Assembly: GCF_905475465.1 (NCBI RefSeq) | Contig: NC_062254.1 | Coordinates: forward strand, 1,570,001 to 1,634,000 | Direction of reading: 5' to 3' | DNA from: Pieris napi | Taxonomy: Eukaryota > Arthropoda > Insecta > Lepidoptera > Pieridae | Length of the DNA: 64,000 nucleotides | Shown: positions 30,806 through 41,772 of the stretch, one piece after another | How the letters are laid out: each line of letters starts with the position of its first letter | Position numbering within the stretch: position 1 is the first letter of the stretch | The notes under the pieces: generated by a model | What the model saw: the letters and a program-made list of their open reading frames with translations, nothing else | The model's database searches: none | Told to the model about the DNA's origin: nothing | Program-made: the position numbers and the translations under genes

Positions 30806-33362
30806 TATAATAATATAATACTATGTTTTATAACAATCAGTCTTGGGCTTAGAAAAGTGTCCATTCAAAATTTCATATGGTAAATGGGACGGTGGACACT
30901 TGGTACACACGAACTATGAACAAAAACAATGTTAATCAGATCACTAGTGTCACCGTCTTTTAAACCTATATACAATAATTGCAGGTATTCTGTGATGATT
31001 CGTATCTTGTATATAATTAATGGAGTAATACATGAATCCTAGGTATCTACAACCCGGATCAATGACGCCGATCTACGTGCTGTGAATTTGTGAGCTCACG
31101 GAGATGTGTCACTCAATGTTACGTCGAAAAGATTTGTACCGTTACGATTATATGAAGCAAGAATTGCAAGTGGGCGGCTTTATAAGGCTTTTGATTCTAG
31201 ACTTTTAATAGGATTTTAACATTATTTGATATTATTTGATACGAAAAAAACCAGTGGTGCTACAACATTTTTAGGTCTGGGCCTCAGATTTCTGTATATG
31301 TTTCGTGGTTTAATTATTTATTTAAATTTCGTTACATAAAAGAAAAACAAATAATATCAATTATTAGGGATGCAACGGGCGGCTCTCTGCGAATCAAATC
31401 CATTCCAATAACGAAAAAACGGGAAAAAATGATAACATATACTTAATAATAATCGTCTTTCGTCACTTTGTTCATTTCTGAAATACAATTTATAACGCTT
31501 TAAGAAGCGTTAGTAGGTATTAGGTTCCATTCACTCCAACTTCTTGATACAACAGGAACAAGACGCCTCAGGAGAACTAAAGCTTTTGAGTTACTTTAAG
31601 TGCAAGTGCGGTATCTCGGAGACACGAACATAGTGTCAAAACATTATAGATCACTACATTGTGAAACAGACCCTAACACTGTTAATAAACTTTACCTTAG
31701 TTTTTTCACTATTGTAGAAAATTAAGTCAACATAATATTACTATATAAGCATATTGTATACAACAATCTAGTAATTTATGTAAAGTCGAACTCTCTTTGG
31801 TGAACTTTATTGTACGAAAATAAAAATAGTAAATTCATTTTTCAAGTTTCAGAGGCAATCTCAACATTATTGAAATAAACTTTACAAGAAATCCGTGATC
31901 GTGTTTACGCGAATATATCGCGATATTAAATCTGCAAAAGAATCTTGATTCTTAGACACAACTGATTCAATAGATATCAAATAGATAAGGCAATTTCACT
32001 GATTACGATTGATGTTGTTTCAATCGTCAGTGGTTTATATGTAATAAATTTGCGCTTATATCCGTTATAGTTAAACTTTTTATTGCTCATATATAAAACA
32101 TCACTGGCTCTAAAAGTGGATACTAAGAGACAAAAAAATGAACCCCAAACGATCATCAATCATATGAAACAATATGCACAGCTAGAATTGTCCTGCTGAT
32201 TATAATATGTGATATATTTCCGCAGCTATTAAATTGATAAAATCATCCGAACATAAATCCACTTTTTAACTAAAACATACTTAATAATTAATATATCTTA
32301 TAAACCATAATTAATCTATTTGTATACGGGACAAGAGGTTCATATAAGGAATTTTTAAAAGTCGGTTAATTAAGTATGAAATGCAGTTAAATCGTTAAAA
32401 TATCTTTGATAAGAGCCGCCTGTAAGATTTTTTGATAACTCGTGCCAAGGTTTGTGATATGAGGCGGAACGAAACGCATTTATAATACGTTTAATTATCT
32501 TTACAATCTGCATAATTAGAACCAGTTTTATTAAAAATAATGTAGAAAAATTTCAAGAGATATTTTTTGGGTACGATTTAGTCGAGACACCGCTGTCTTG
32601 ACTTATTCTTAAAGTTAGATCTTTTATTTACTTTACTTAAGTATAAAGTAAAATAACCGTTAATATTTCATTATTTAAAAACTTGAAAAGTTCTCTATAA
32701 ACACACTGGTTAGGCTAGTTGAAGTTGTTTAGTTTAATTTTTTTTTCTCTTCGTGTATGTTATGTTTGCCTATAAGTGCTTGTCACATTAAAAATTGTAT
32801 TTAATTTTTCTTGTACCAATGTATCAGCGTGCCGAGGGTCGGCTTTTATAAATAAAAAAAAAAAAATTGTCATTAATTTCCTATAACGACAAAACGTCTG
32901 TAGTCATTGCTGCCTTACGTAAAATACATTAAATAATGCTTTCATATCACGTAGAACGAAATATGAATGACCTTAAATTGCGCTATTTTTAACCTTAAAA
33001 TAAAAAATAACGATTTCTTTAAAACAACCTTATTGATGTCTCAATGAAAATTGTAAACTGGCTGACGTAATCCAGAGATTGCGACATTTGTTCATTACGA
33101 AATATTTTAAAATTTACGATGTCATAGTTATGATTTTAAATTCGTGGTATTGAACATTTCTATGCACGGTTTATTAGTATCTGTTATTTTTGAAACGTAC
33201 TAGTTGATTTAAAAATGAAGCTACTACCAGTTTCAATTGCACTACTAGAACAATTGGACTTCCATGTACCTGCACACCAACTCGTAATCGTGTTTCGTTT
33301 CACGTTCCTCACATCTAACAACACCAACTAACACTAACTATGCAAAATCTAAGTTTTGTTTC
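30806..33362. other. Mostly unassigned; small repeat scraps
   Basis: A reverse SINE 3' end lies at 31253-31312 ('gtgctacaacatttttaggt', 'ctgggcctcagatttctgta'). An isolated MITE end 'acattgtgaaacagaccc' followed by TAA is at 31656-31676. At 32720-32865 a segment ending 'gccgagggtcggcttttata' and an A run looks like a retroelement 3' UTR with poly-A. Nothing else recognised. Confidence 0.4.
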
Positions 33363-33615
33363 TTTAAGCCTTGACTTGTTTAAGCTATCGCGGAATATGC
33401 TTAAGAATATCCAGAGCGGCAAATAACCTGCATCATGCGGACACTACCATACAGCACAGCTAATGTATTTAATTTTTATTTAATTTTTTAAGTTTCGTAA
33501 GTGTTTGAACCTTTTTGTATGTATCATGTATTCCATCGTTGGCTATATAATTAGTATAATTGGTTTTGGTTATAGATAATGTCTGTTAACTGTAGGAGTA
33601 TGAAATAAATAAATT
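33363..33615 (+). repeat. Interspersed repeat, probable retroelement 3' end (copy 2 of 2)
   Basis: Matches 838-1148 in order: 'cttgtttaagctatcgcgga', 'cctgcatcatg', 'agtgtttgaacctttttgta', 'tgtattccatcgttggctat', 'tgtaggagtatgaaataaat'. The copy ends in aataaataaa. Confidence 0.5.
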
Positions 33616-33785
33616 GCTACTTGCGTACTTAGCTGCAGAGGAAACTTCCGCACTACGCCGGCGTACGGAGTCCTGTGCCTAGTGTACGAATTCACAAATT
33701 CACCATCAAAACCGCGTTATATAGAGGATATTTCAATTAACTTTTTATATTGAAAATGGGGATTTATTCACGCGCTAAATTATAT

Positions 33786-33813
33786 AACACGTGAGTCAGA
33801 TGACTCACGTGTT
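33786..33813. promoter_or_regulatory. 13 bp perfect palindrome with doubled CACGTG and TGAGTCA motifs
   Basis: AACACGTGAGTCA, two bases (GA), then TGACTCACGTGTT. Each arm contains a CACGTG E-box and a TGAGTCA AP-1/bZIP core. The motifs are seen directly; a regulatory role is only a possibility because no gene is near and short palindromes also arise by chance. Confidence 0.3.
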
Positions 33814-33827
33814 TTCATTTAGGAAAC

Positions 33828-34140
33828 GCAACAAGTTATACTTCTATAGGGAAAAATGATGAGAGTAAATTTTTACGATGCGCGCACACGTGACAAAAAA
33901 CCGCCACCCTGAAGTTAGCATAGTAAATATTTAAAAAAAAATGGAGAAATATTTTATTGAGATATTTAAATAAACTTGATCTAACTAGTTAATGCGTTGT
34001 AATAAAATTTTCAATGTATTCCTTTTTTCTATTGTTAGTGTCGTTTTTTCTACAAACGTAGATAAGGCGAAAGATAAAAATTGTAAAAAAAATTATCTTG
34101 TTTCGCCAAAGAAGTATAACTTCTAACGCGTGTACATAAA
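33828..34140 (+). repeat. Modular-end repeat (subfamily with 'gatgcgcgcaca' interior)
   Basis: Starts near 'gcaacaagttatacttctat', continues 'aaatgatgagagtaaatttt' and 'tacgatgcgcgcacacgtga'. It ends 'ccaaagaagtataacttcta' then 'acgcgtgtacataaatgtg'. The end layout matches copies A-D although the interior differs. The interior is shared with 44660-44835 in reverse orientation. Confidence 0.6.
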
Positions 34141-34689
34141 TGTGTTTTTAATGCCAATTGTAACGCCAACAAATACTTTAATATCTTGAATAATAGTCAA
34201 ATGATAGTCACATACCGAACGGTTAATATTGTTTATAATAACCACGTTCGGCCTTATAATAAAACGTGGACTAATGATTGTGTTTGTTGCCATGGCTACG
34301 TTTCATATATTTTTAGTTTCATAATGACATTTTATCTCTGTAAGTAGGTCAGTTGTAAGCGTAAGACTAAGTTATCAATTGTCTCCTAATTAGCGTAACG
34401 TTCACGTTACCTTTGCTTTTTTAAAGAGGGCCATTTAGTTGAAGTTTGTTTTATACGTTATTTATTTGGAAAACTTACACACATTAGAAGAAACAAAAAT
34501 AAATGTCAAATAAAATATTGCATGTATTCTGAAACAGTTTCACAGAAAAAAGAATTCCTAGTTTGTTATTGGACACTCTGAAAAGAGAATGTGATGGAAA
34601 AATCGTAGAGAATTTGTTTGAGAACGTAAACTTGCTCTAACAAATAAATAAATTTGCAAAGAATGTGGTACATTCAGATCGATTAGTTA
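34141..34689. other. Unassigned stretch
   Basis: No recognisable features between two members of the modular-end repeat family. Confidence 0.3.
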
Positions 34690-35075
34690 TTAAAAAAATT
34701 GTGCGTGTACTAGGTGTACACACGTAAGAAGTGAAACTTCTTTATGATCTTATTTTTCGAAAAATGATCTACTATATGCAACTTTACAGAAATTCGTTAA
34801 ATTAGATAAAGTTTAACAAAAGGCTTTTATTATCATAGACATGAATACAAATACAATTATTTCATTTTACCTTATTACAACGAAGATTGTTATAGAATTT
34901 CATTAATTATAATAGAATTATTACTATCATTGTTATCGTTATTATATATTTTTGTTATTAATGGCTTCGAATCTCTTCGGATCAACCGTGGTACGGACAA
35001 GAAAATGATGGCGCGTAACGAAAAAATGTTACACTAAATTTTTATCCAACCCCGATAAAGAAGTTTCACTTCAAA
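34690..35075 (+). repeat. Modular-end repeat (copy B)
   Basis: Hairpin end first: 'tgtgcgtgtactaggtgtac', 'acacgtaagaagtgaaactt', then an interior collinear with the reverse complement of 25696-26130 ('aaggcttttattatcataga', 'gaatctcttcggatcaaccg'). The far end is 'ccaaccccgataaagaagtt' and 'tcacttc'. Confidence 0.7.
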
Positions 35076-35439
35076 AACGAAAGATTATTGAATACAATGT
35101 TCCTAAGTTTAGTTAGTTATCCCATATCACAAACATTTTGAATTATTTCCTAGGCACGATTGTTTGAAATATACGATCCTACAGAAATACATTGCCCTTG
35201 ACTTAGATGTTTAAATGCCGATGACGTGGTCAGTGATGTCATCGTATGTCACCAATATTAGTAAGTTCGTGTTAATTTTCTTACCTACGTGATACGGGTC
35301 TTACCTGAAAACAAAAGCAATTCGTTAAAATTTTGGATGACCATGAAGGCTTTATATGATTTATTTTTATACGAAGGTCACAGTCAGATTTTTTTTTATT
35401 TTTTATATTTAATTATTCGATTGACACACAGTACAGGTA

Positions 35440-35674
35440 GGGTTGTCAACTATACTGTTTTTCACTAAATAAAGTATACAAAATACTGTGTTTTAGCATC
35501 AATTAATTTAATAAAAAATGAGCTCTATATTTATTTTAATTTCAGCTGTAATTGTGATGTGTGTGTGTGATGCGAGAAGCTATAAAAAATACGTATTTAA
35601 AACAGTAAATAAATAAAATACATTAATTCAAAGACTTGAATATCCATTTTTTCCTTATAAAAAGTTGGTAACCC
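35440..35674. mobile_element. MITE flanked by TA, mariner-like (235 bp)
   Basis: Left end GGGTTGTCAACTATACTGTT, right end reverse complement GGGTTACCAACTTTTTATAA; the outer 12 bp match with two differences. TA lies on both sides (35438-35439 and 35675-35676), as for Tc1/mariner insertions. The AT-rich interior has no coding sequence. Confidence 0.58.
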
Positions 35675-35694
35675 TAAGTACACGCCATATGCAT

Positions 35695-35855
35695 TTTACA
35701 TATTTCCGAACCGATTCGAGTTAGGGTCCTTCAAGAACCAATTACCAATTCTTAAAAGGCCAGCAACGCACTGGCAAGCCCTCTAGCAATGTGAGTGTCT
35801 ATGGGCACTCTCACTTAACACCAGGTGAGCCTCTTGCCCGTGTGCAAAAAAAAAT
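35695..35855 (+). repeat. LINE C-terminus and 3' tail (LWNQLP family)
   Basis: 'tatttccgaaccgattcgag', 'ttcttaaaaggccagcaacg', 'cactctcacttaacaccagg' and 'tgagcctcttgcccgtgtgc' followed by an A run. It starts 19 bp after the TA-flanked MITE. Confidence 0.62.
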
Positions 35856-36348
35856 TACGTAGGCAATTTTTTGTATTTAATCAAATTAATTAGATTAGTT
35901 TTTTACAATGATTGCTAAAACAATGTAATCCGTAAATTGATTTAGTTAAACTTGGCTGCATTTGCTGAAGATGTTTTTAATTCCCGCTTTTCAGTGAACA
36001 CCCTTCAGCTTGCGATTGGAATTTTCTACTCAAATTCTATTTTAGTCAGCTTTATTTTTTAATAAGACAGCTGATCACTCTATTGGCAATAAAACTGAAA
36101 CTTTTGTTAACTTTTTCGTTTCTATTAATGTCAACATTTTTATTAACAAAGTTTCAACGCTAGCTTGTTTTTCTATAACGCTTGCGTGCCATTATTAATA
36201 ATAGTGTAATTACATCCACATTCCTCATCACACGAATAGTGATTATTTAATTACGGGACAACTTACATACGGGTTTAATTATCGCTTATTAAATTTTTAT
36301 TTGCAATTATTAAATTTTATTATCTAGACAATTATTGTACCACGTCAC

Positions 36349-36576
36349 AGCAGTGTTGGCGTAGTGGCTTCAGCGTGTGACTCTCATCCTTGAAGTCGAT
36401 GGTTCGATCCCCGGGTGTGCATTAAACATTTGCGTGAACGATGAAGGAAAACATCGTGGGGAAACTGGCTTGCCTAAAACCCAAAAAGTCGACAGCGTGT
36501 GTTAGGCACAGGAGGCTGATCTTCTACTTGCCTATTAGATTGACAAACGATCATGAAATAGATACAGAAATCTAAA
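36349..36576 (+). repeat. tRNA-derived SINE, family A
   Basis: Head 'agcagtgttggcgtagtggc', B box 'ggttcgatccccggg', body 'aacgatgaaggaaaacatcg', 'ggctgatcttctacttgcct'. The last 40 bp ('ggttgtagcgccactg') are missing. The neighbouring unassigned DNA at 35856-36348 and 36577-37109 shows only AT-rich sequence and an ATT repeat at 36839-36853. Confidence 0.72.
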
Positions 36577-37109
36577 GCAAACCATATCAGATTATTTTTA
36601 ATTCACCCAACGATTTAATTAAAAAAAATATTTTTATTGCACGCCACATAGTGCTTTAATTTGTTATCCAATTAGGCGATGTCACTGCCTATATTATTAA
36701 TGTAAATTATTTAAACATTACATAGAAAATTAGTTTATTAGAATGAGATAAGAGTGTATATTTTATTTAGTTTTACATAAATAATATAGAAGAGGATTAA
36801 AATTGAAATTTTGTTTAAATGTATCTGAATAAAGGCTATTATTATTATTATTATATAATATATGTAAATGAAGAAGACAATCGTCCAAAGAGACAAAACG
36901 CCGCTATATATATTTCTGTATAGATATTAAATCTGGATTTATTAGATTAACTTTGATACTAATACCAATCATTTCACAGTTTGAATCGTAATTTGCCCAT
37001 TTTTACTTTATTATATATAAAGGTGTACGTACTTTTCAGTTACAAATAACTCCAGTAAGTACTAATAAATATATGATCATCTTTAATAAATCAGTGATGT
37101 AGTTTCACC

Positions 37110-37527
37110 GGAGCGTCCAAAGAATCAAAAAGATTCACAAAATACGAAGCCAATCAGGGTCAAATCTAAGGTCACACACGCTAACCCACGCCTGTCAACT
37201 GAAATGGGCACGGCCATTTTGCAAGGTGTACCGAAGATGGACCGCCTAAGCGGATATGGATATGGGATATTATAAGAAATTCTGGGGAGAATCGGATGCA
37301 AGAAACAAATCCAATTGTAATGTTCAGGAGACCCAAACGGTGGACGCGTGTAAGATACAAAACAATTAAAATAACAATAACTAACCTAGACTAAGTGTTT
37401 GTGTGTGAAGTGTGGCAAAGTAACAGCCATTTGATCTGTAAATTTATTGTAAATAGTAATTAATTAAAGTGGCTTAATTATTACTATATACATAGTTTTA
37501 CTAGGAAAAACCTATAATCTATTTGCA
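37110..37527 (+). pseudogene. RTE-like LINE C-terminus and 3' UTR (left arm of a tail-to-tail pair)
   Basis: Degraded frame QRIKKIHKIRSQSGSN, then TLTHACQLKWARPF and YRRWTA matches 'RRI.KIR...I......T.A...LKW.WAGHI.R..D.RWT' of RTE-type elements. The end 'gacccaaacggtggacgcgt' corresponds to the 'EEAYTQNGG' terminus in the other copy. The UTR part 'tagactaagtgtttgtgtgt' through 'ttttactaggaaaaacctat' is then repeated inverted at 37658-37866. Confidence 0.6.
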
Positions 37528-37657
37528 ATCCGTATATGGATGGTGTCGTATAACATTCCTTCCTTATTCGCATGGTTTTTTTGAAAATCGTTCAATTTCA
37601 ACAACTTTAGCGTTTTCATAGAGAGATTATTTTTCTGACAAACTCGTGCAGTTGCTC

Positions 37658-37890
37658 TGCAAATAGATTATAGGTTTTTCCTAGTAAAACTATGTATATA
37701 GTAATAATTAAGCCACTTTAATTAATTACTATTTACGATAAAAATTTACAAATGAAATGGCTGTTACTTTGCCACACTACACACACAAACACTTAGTCTA
37801 GGTTATTGTTATTTTTATTGTATTGTGTCTTACACGGGTCCACCGTTTTGGGTATAGGCCTCCTCACTTTCCAGGATGGGTCGTCGACAT
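37658..37890 (-). pseudogene. RTE-like LINE C-terminus and 3' UTR (right arm)
   Basis: On the minus strand the coding end reads SEEAYTQNGGPV and a stop, followed by the same 3' UTR as the left arm. The two 3' ends face each other across a 130 bp spacer (37528-37657). The following 37891-38254 contains nothing recognisable. Confidence 0.62.
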
Positions 37891-38254
37891 ATAAATATTT
37901 TAACTGGACTAAATTTACTTCTGCATTGCCTAAATTCCACTTTTAACTGAGGCTAGATAGAACCGTACAGTATCTAATAATATATATGTATAAAATATAT
38001 TATACTTTTATATAAGGGATAATCAACAATAAAGGGATTTATACCACCCTTCGGCAATCACAAATCACCCATCAATTAGCGAATTAAGGGGACGTGTGAA
38101 AAGAGTGCTGACGCACGCGCAGATTATTATAATGAAGCTCATATATCAATTGTATTGTGTTAAATTTGTCCAATCCCCTATACTTTGTATGGTTTACTAT
38201 TGGAAATCTTTATATTTATAAAATCAAACTAAAGGTATACATTACACAGCTATT

Positions 38255-38885
38255 TTCATACTGCAGAAGAGGGCTATTCGTGCAATCTATAATTTAAAAT
38301 GTAGGGAATCTCTTAGAGATAAATTCAAGGAAATTAATATACTTACCTTTCCCTCGCAATATATTTATGAAAATATTATGTTTACGTATACAAAAATAGT
38401 GATAAGTTTACTAGAATAGAACATACGCACAATGTTAATACACGGAACAAACGCAGGCTGCAATTTCTCCGTACTAGTCTATCTAAAGTTAGTAATTCTT
38501 TTTTGGGGAAAGGGATACTCTTCTTTAATAAAATCCCACAGGCTCTTTTATCTCTGCCTTTCAATAAATTTAGGAAATGTATTAAAGAAAAGCTGTGTAA
38601 AAAGGCTTACTATAAAGTCAACGATTATCTAGTTGATAAAAGGGCCTGGGACTAGTGCTAGACAGGCTACTTCTAATTAATTTGCGATATTTGTTTTAAA
38701 TAAGTGTTGTTTTATGATTTGCTGTTTTAAAAGAGTACCGAGAGTTTTTTACGCCGGCTTTTTCTCTCGGCCTACACCCACTGTCTTCTTTGCCGATGAG
38801 TAGGGATGCCTACAAATTCAAATTTAATGACGTGGAATAAGTGATACATGTATTTTATGTTCCATAATAAACATATTTTATTTTA
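38255..38885 (+). pseudogene. LINE reverse transcriptase C-terminus and 3' UTR (Jockey/CR1-like)
   Basis: Frame one: LQKRAIRAIYNLKCRESLRD, KFKEINILTFPSQYIYENIM. After a shift near 38393: NSDKFTRIEHTHNVNTRNKR, LQFLRTSLSKVSNSFLGKGI and PFNKFRKCIKEKLCKKAYYK, ending VNDYLVDKRAWD and a stop. This is the recognisable tail of a Jockey/CR1-like polymerase (residues after the palm domain). The UTR ends 'ccataataaacatattttat', with AATAAA near the end. One frameshift is the main visible defect of the retained part. Confidence 0.72.
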
Positions 38886-39114
38886 TTTTGCTATCAAAAT
38901 ATGCATATTAGTGGATTAAAATGAGAATCATCAGAATTTTGATGAATGCCCTTTTGATTTGGTTAAACGCGCTAATATTACGAATTTTAGACGGTAATTG
39001 ATTCAATAATTGCACACCCTGATACTTATAAGACTTCTTCAAATCGTTTGTACGCGGCTTCGGCAAGATAAGCAAACTCGCTCGACGAGAATTGCGTGTA
39101 GTTGTGTGTTTGAT

Positions 39115-39380
39115 TTTTTGAAGTCAAACTTCTTTATCGGCGTTGGAAAAAAAATTACCGTCACATTATTTATTATAATTATTATTTATTATTCGACACT
39201 TAATATTTTAATGACAATTGAATTCATTAAATTCCTAACATATCTTCCTTTTTCCGTCCCTCTAAGTATCGGAAATCTAAACTTTTAGATTTGTATAAAT
39301 ATGAACAACACTTCAAGATTAGTTTGCCACTGAAGTTTTACTTCTGACATGTGTACTTTGTACACACACACTTTTTTTTA
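39115..39380 (+). repeat. Modular-end repeat (copy C)
   Basis: Left end 'ttttttgaagtcaaacttct' and 'ttatcggcgttggaaaaaaa'. Right end 'ctgaagttttacttctgaca' then 'tgtgtactttgtacacacac' hairpin and a T run. The interior is shared with 12660-12890 reversed, differing from copies A and B. Confidence 0.68.
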
Positions 39381-39906
39381 AATGATAAGCTACTATGGAT
39401 GGAGAGTTATTTAATTTTTTTAAATTAAGATGCAGGTGCTTTAAAACATATGGTTGTTTATTCGTCATAATTTTGGTTTCTTGGTAGATTTTATTAGTCT
39501 ATCTTAAATTTTTTTTATCTAAATAGTGCTTTAATTAATTTATTTTGTAGTGTTGTGTTATGTCTCAGTTAATATTCTTCAATATGGTTAAATGAGCGTT
39601 TAAAAATGTTGTATGTTGTGCCTTAAATATGTTAGAATTTCCATGATTTACACTTTAGCACAAATACGCTTAGACTGCATTATAAATCTATTATTCTTAA
39701 CTCGACCTACATTAGCACAATACGGATTAATATCCCATTAATTCCATTTCCTGAGAGTGAAGTGTTTTATAAATAAATTTTGCAACCCAGATCTCCATGA
39801 TGCAATTGTGCAAAGTTAAATTTTAGTAAAATTATGCAACATATTATTCCATTTCTATAATCTATTCTTATAAGTGGAAACAGTTGTTGTAACAAGTCTT
39901 TACATA
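39381..39906. other. Unassigned stretch
   Basis: AT-rich; nothing recognisable. Confidence 0.3.
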
Positions 39907-40127
39907 TCTTTATATATATAATTCTTCTGTGAGTGTGTATGTCACTGAACTTCTCTCAAACGACTGGACCGATTTTGATGACATTTTTTGTGTGTGTTCA
40001 AGGGGATCTAGGAATGGTTTAGATTCACAAATCAGCCCGGCAGGTGGCGCTGCAGTCGGTACTTTCATACTTTAATATCCTAATAGCTTGAAATATCATG
40101 CAGGACAACGTCTGTGGGGTCCACTAG
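39907..40127 (+). mobile_element. Non-autonomous Helitron, family C (221 bp)
   Basis: Begins after A with TCTTTATATATATAATTCTT and 'ctgtgagtgtgtatgtcact'. It ends 'ggggtccactag' before T. A short stem GGAC/GTCC (40104-40107 and 40119-40122) lies just before CTAG, the 3' hairpin expected of Helitrons. No protein is encoded. Confidence 0.78.
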
Positions 40128-40239
40128 TATTATATAGGAAATATGTATATTGTAAACGCTAGTGGGAAACCGGGACAGGTCGCAGTAATTAGATACCCAC
40201 AAACTCCGACAACATTGAGTTTATTTGTATAAAATTAAC

Positions 40240-40572
40240 TTTTATACTGATACTGACGTTCTTTCAAAATTTTCCTTTCTTTGCAATGCTAGAGTTACTA
40301 GAACTAAAAGACTTCTATACGTACCTACGGCTCGCTTATCTGCTACTTTTAATGCTCCAGTGAATAGGCTATCTCGCCTTTACAACTAATTTAGCTTTTA
40401 GTTCATTTCATTATTTTTATTTTACATAAAGTTTGGTAATTCTGTAATTTTTCAGTCATTTTATTTTTGTTGATTTGGTTATGCAATTCTTGCAAATTCA
40501 AATATTCTTGTTTGGTAGCCCGTTGCAACCCTTATATTTTGTATGTTATTTGTTTTTCTATTATAAATAAAT
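40240..40572 (+). pseudogene. LINE C-terminal fragment with 3' UTR
   Basis: The plus strand reads TDTDVLSKFSFLCNARVTRT, then KRLLYVPTARLSATFNAPVN, RLSRLYN and a stop. The pattern 'F..P..RT......P..R...L.N' closes many insect LINE polymerases. The AT-rich stretch after it ends 'ctattataaataaataatta'. The family is uncertain. 40573-41175 holds nothing recognisable. Confidence 0.48.
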
Positions 40573-41175
40573 AATTACTATCATTAACGAAAATATTGAT
40601 ATATTTTACAACAATCTTCCAACTTACACAAAGTTCATCATGCTCTTAACGAAGTTGAGGTTTCTATTAAGTTTTAATTTCTTATATTTTGTGGTTTGCT
40701 TGTGTTTAATATTTTCCTTGCTAATTTGAAATTTATATGTTCTATTGTGTATGTGTGTACAATTTGTGAAGATTTTCTCGTAAATTTTAAGCATACATTT
40801 TGTTTTATAAATAAATATTAATACCGTTAGATAACTTAAGAATAAGACCTCAAGTCAATTCCCTAATCTATTATAGCAAATTGTGAAACATTGAAATATT
40901 ACCCAGAACTTCGCTATCACTGTCAGTCTAACAAATGATGGCGTATCCTGAGCACGTCTATTCAACATAAATTATTGTCGTTTTGAATGAAGTAATGCGG
41001 AAACATTGTGATTTAGATCCAGATTTTAGACGGCTTTAATATTTTATAGAGAACTAAAGCTGATATCCATTGGAAATGCGTAGGTACAAAATTGGTTAAT
41101 ATTGCCTGTATTTTCGATGCGACGTAGGAATATAAGATACTTTCTATGGGACATTGTTTTAGATTTTGTAGTAAT

Positions 41176-41345
41176 GAGCTGATGTTGGCTTTACCGTGCG
41201 ACTCTCATCCCTGAGGTCGTAGGTTTCATCCCTGGCTTTCTTTCTTTGTGCGCAATAAACATTCACTCGAACGATGAAGGAAAACATTGTGCGGCTTGCC
41301 TTGGTTACTAAAAAGGTTACTAAAAAGGTTGTAGGGCCACTGATT
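41176..41345 (+). repeat. tRNA-derived SINE, family A, internally deleted
   Basis: 'gctgatgttggctttaccgt', 'actctcatccctgaggtcgt', 'aacgatgaaggaaaacattg', then a jump from 'cggcttgccttgg' to a doubled 'ttactaaaaaggt' and the 3' end 'gttgtagggccactga'. Confidence 0.68.
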
Positions 41346-41472
41346 TATTTATTATCTCTATAAACATATTATGTGTGAAACGGCTAAAATGGAAACAGTC
41401 GCCATATTAAAATATCAATCGCTTTTATAAATAAACATTCGTCGAATTTTTGCAACGCTAGATTTCATTTAC

Positions 41473-41620
41473 TTTCTTTCTATGTGCGCATTTAACATTT
41501 GCTCTTAGACCCAAAAAGTCGACGGCGTGTGTCAGGCCCTGGAGGCTGATCACCTACTTGCCCATTTTATACGTTCAGAAATCTGAGTCCAAGACTTAAA
41601 GAGGTTGTAGCGCCACTGAT
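41473..41620 (+). repeat. tRNA-derived SINE, family A, headless
   Basis: Starts inside the SINE at 'actttctttctatgtgcgca', continues 'acccaaaaagtcgacggcgt' and 'ggctgatcacctacttgccc', and ends 'gaggttgtagcgccactgat'. The tRNA-like head is missing, as after 5' truncation during reverse transcription. Confidence 0.7.
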
Positions 41621-41772
41621 TTATTTTTATTTTGAGATGTTATTTACTACTTTGTTTTATGTAAACGTGATTCAAGTAATGCTATTAATTTTCCTAACTT
41701 CTGTGCGCGTCAAAGATAATTAGCACCACGAAATACTTGACAGTAAAGTTGGTAGCATCTCATCATTAATTA

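Noticed and set aside
31500..31676. Second complete copy of the TAA-flanked MITE
   Set aside because: Only the right end (acattgtgaaacagaccc + TAA) is convincing; the proposed left end at 31515 is too diverged.
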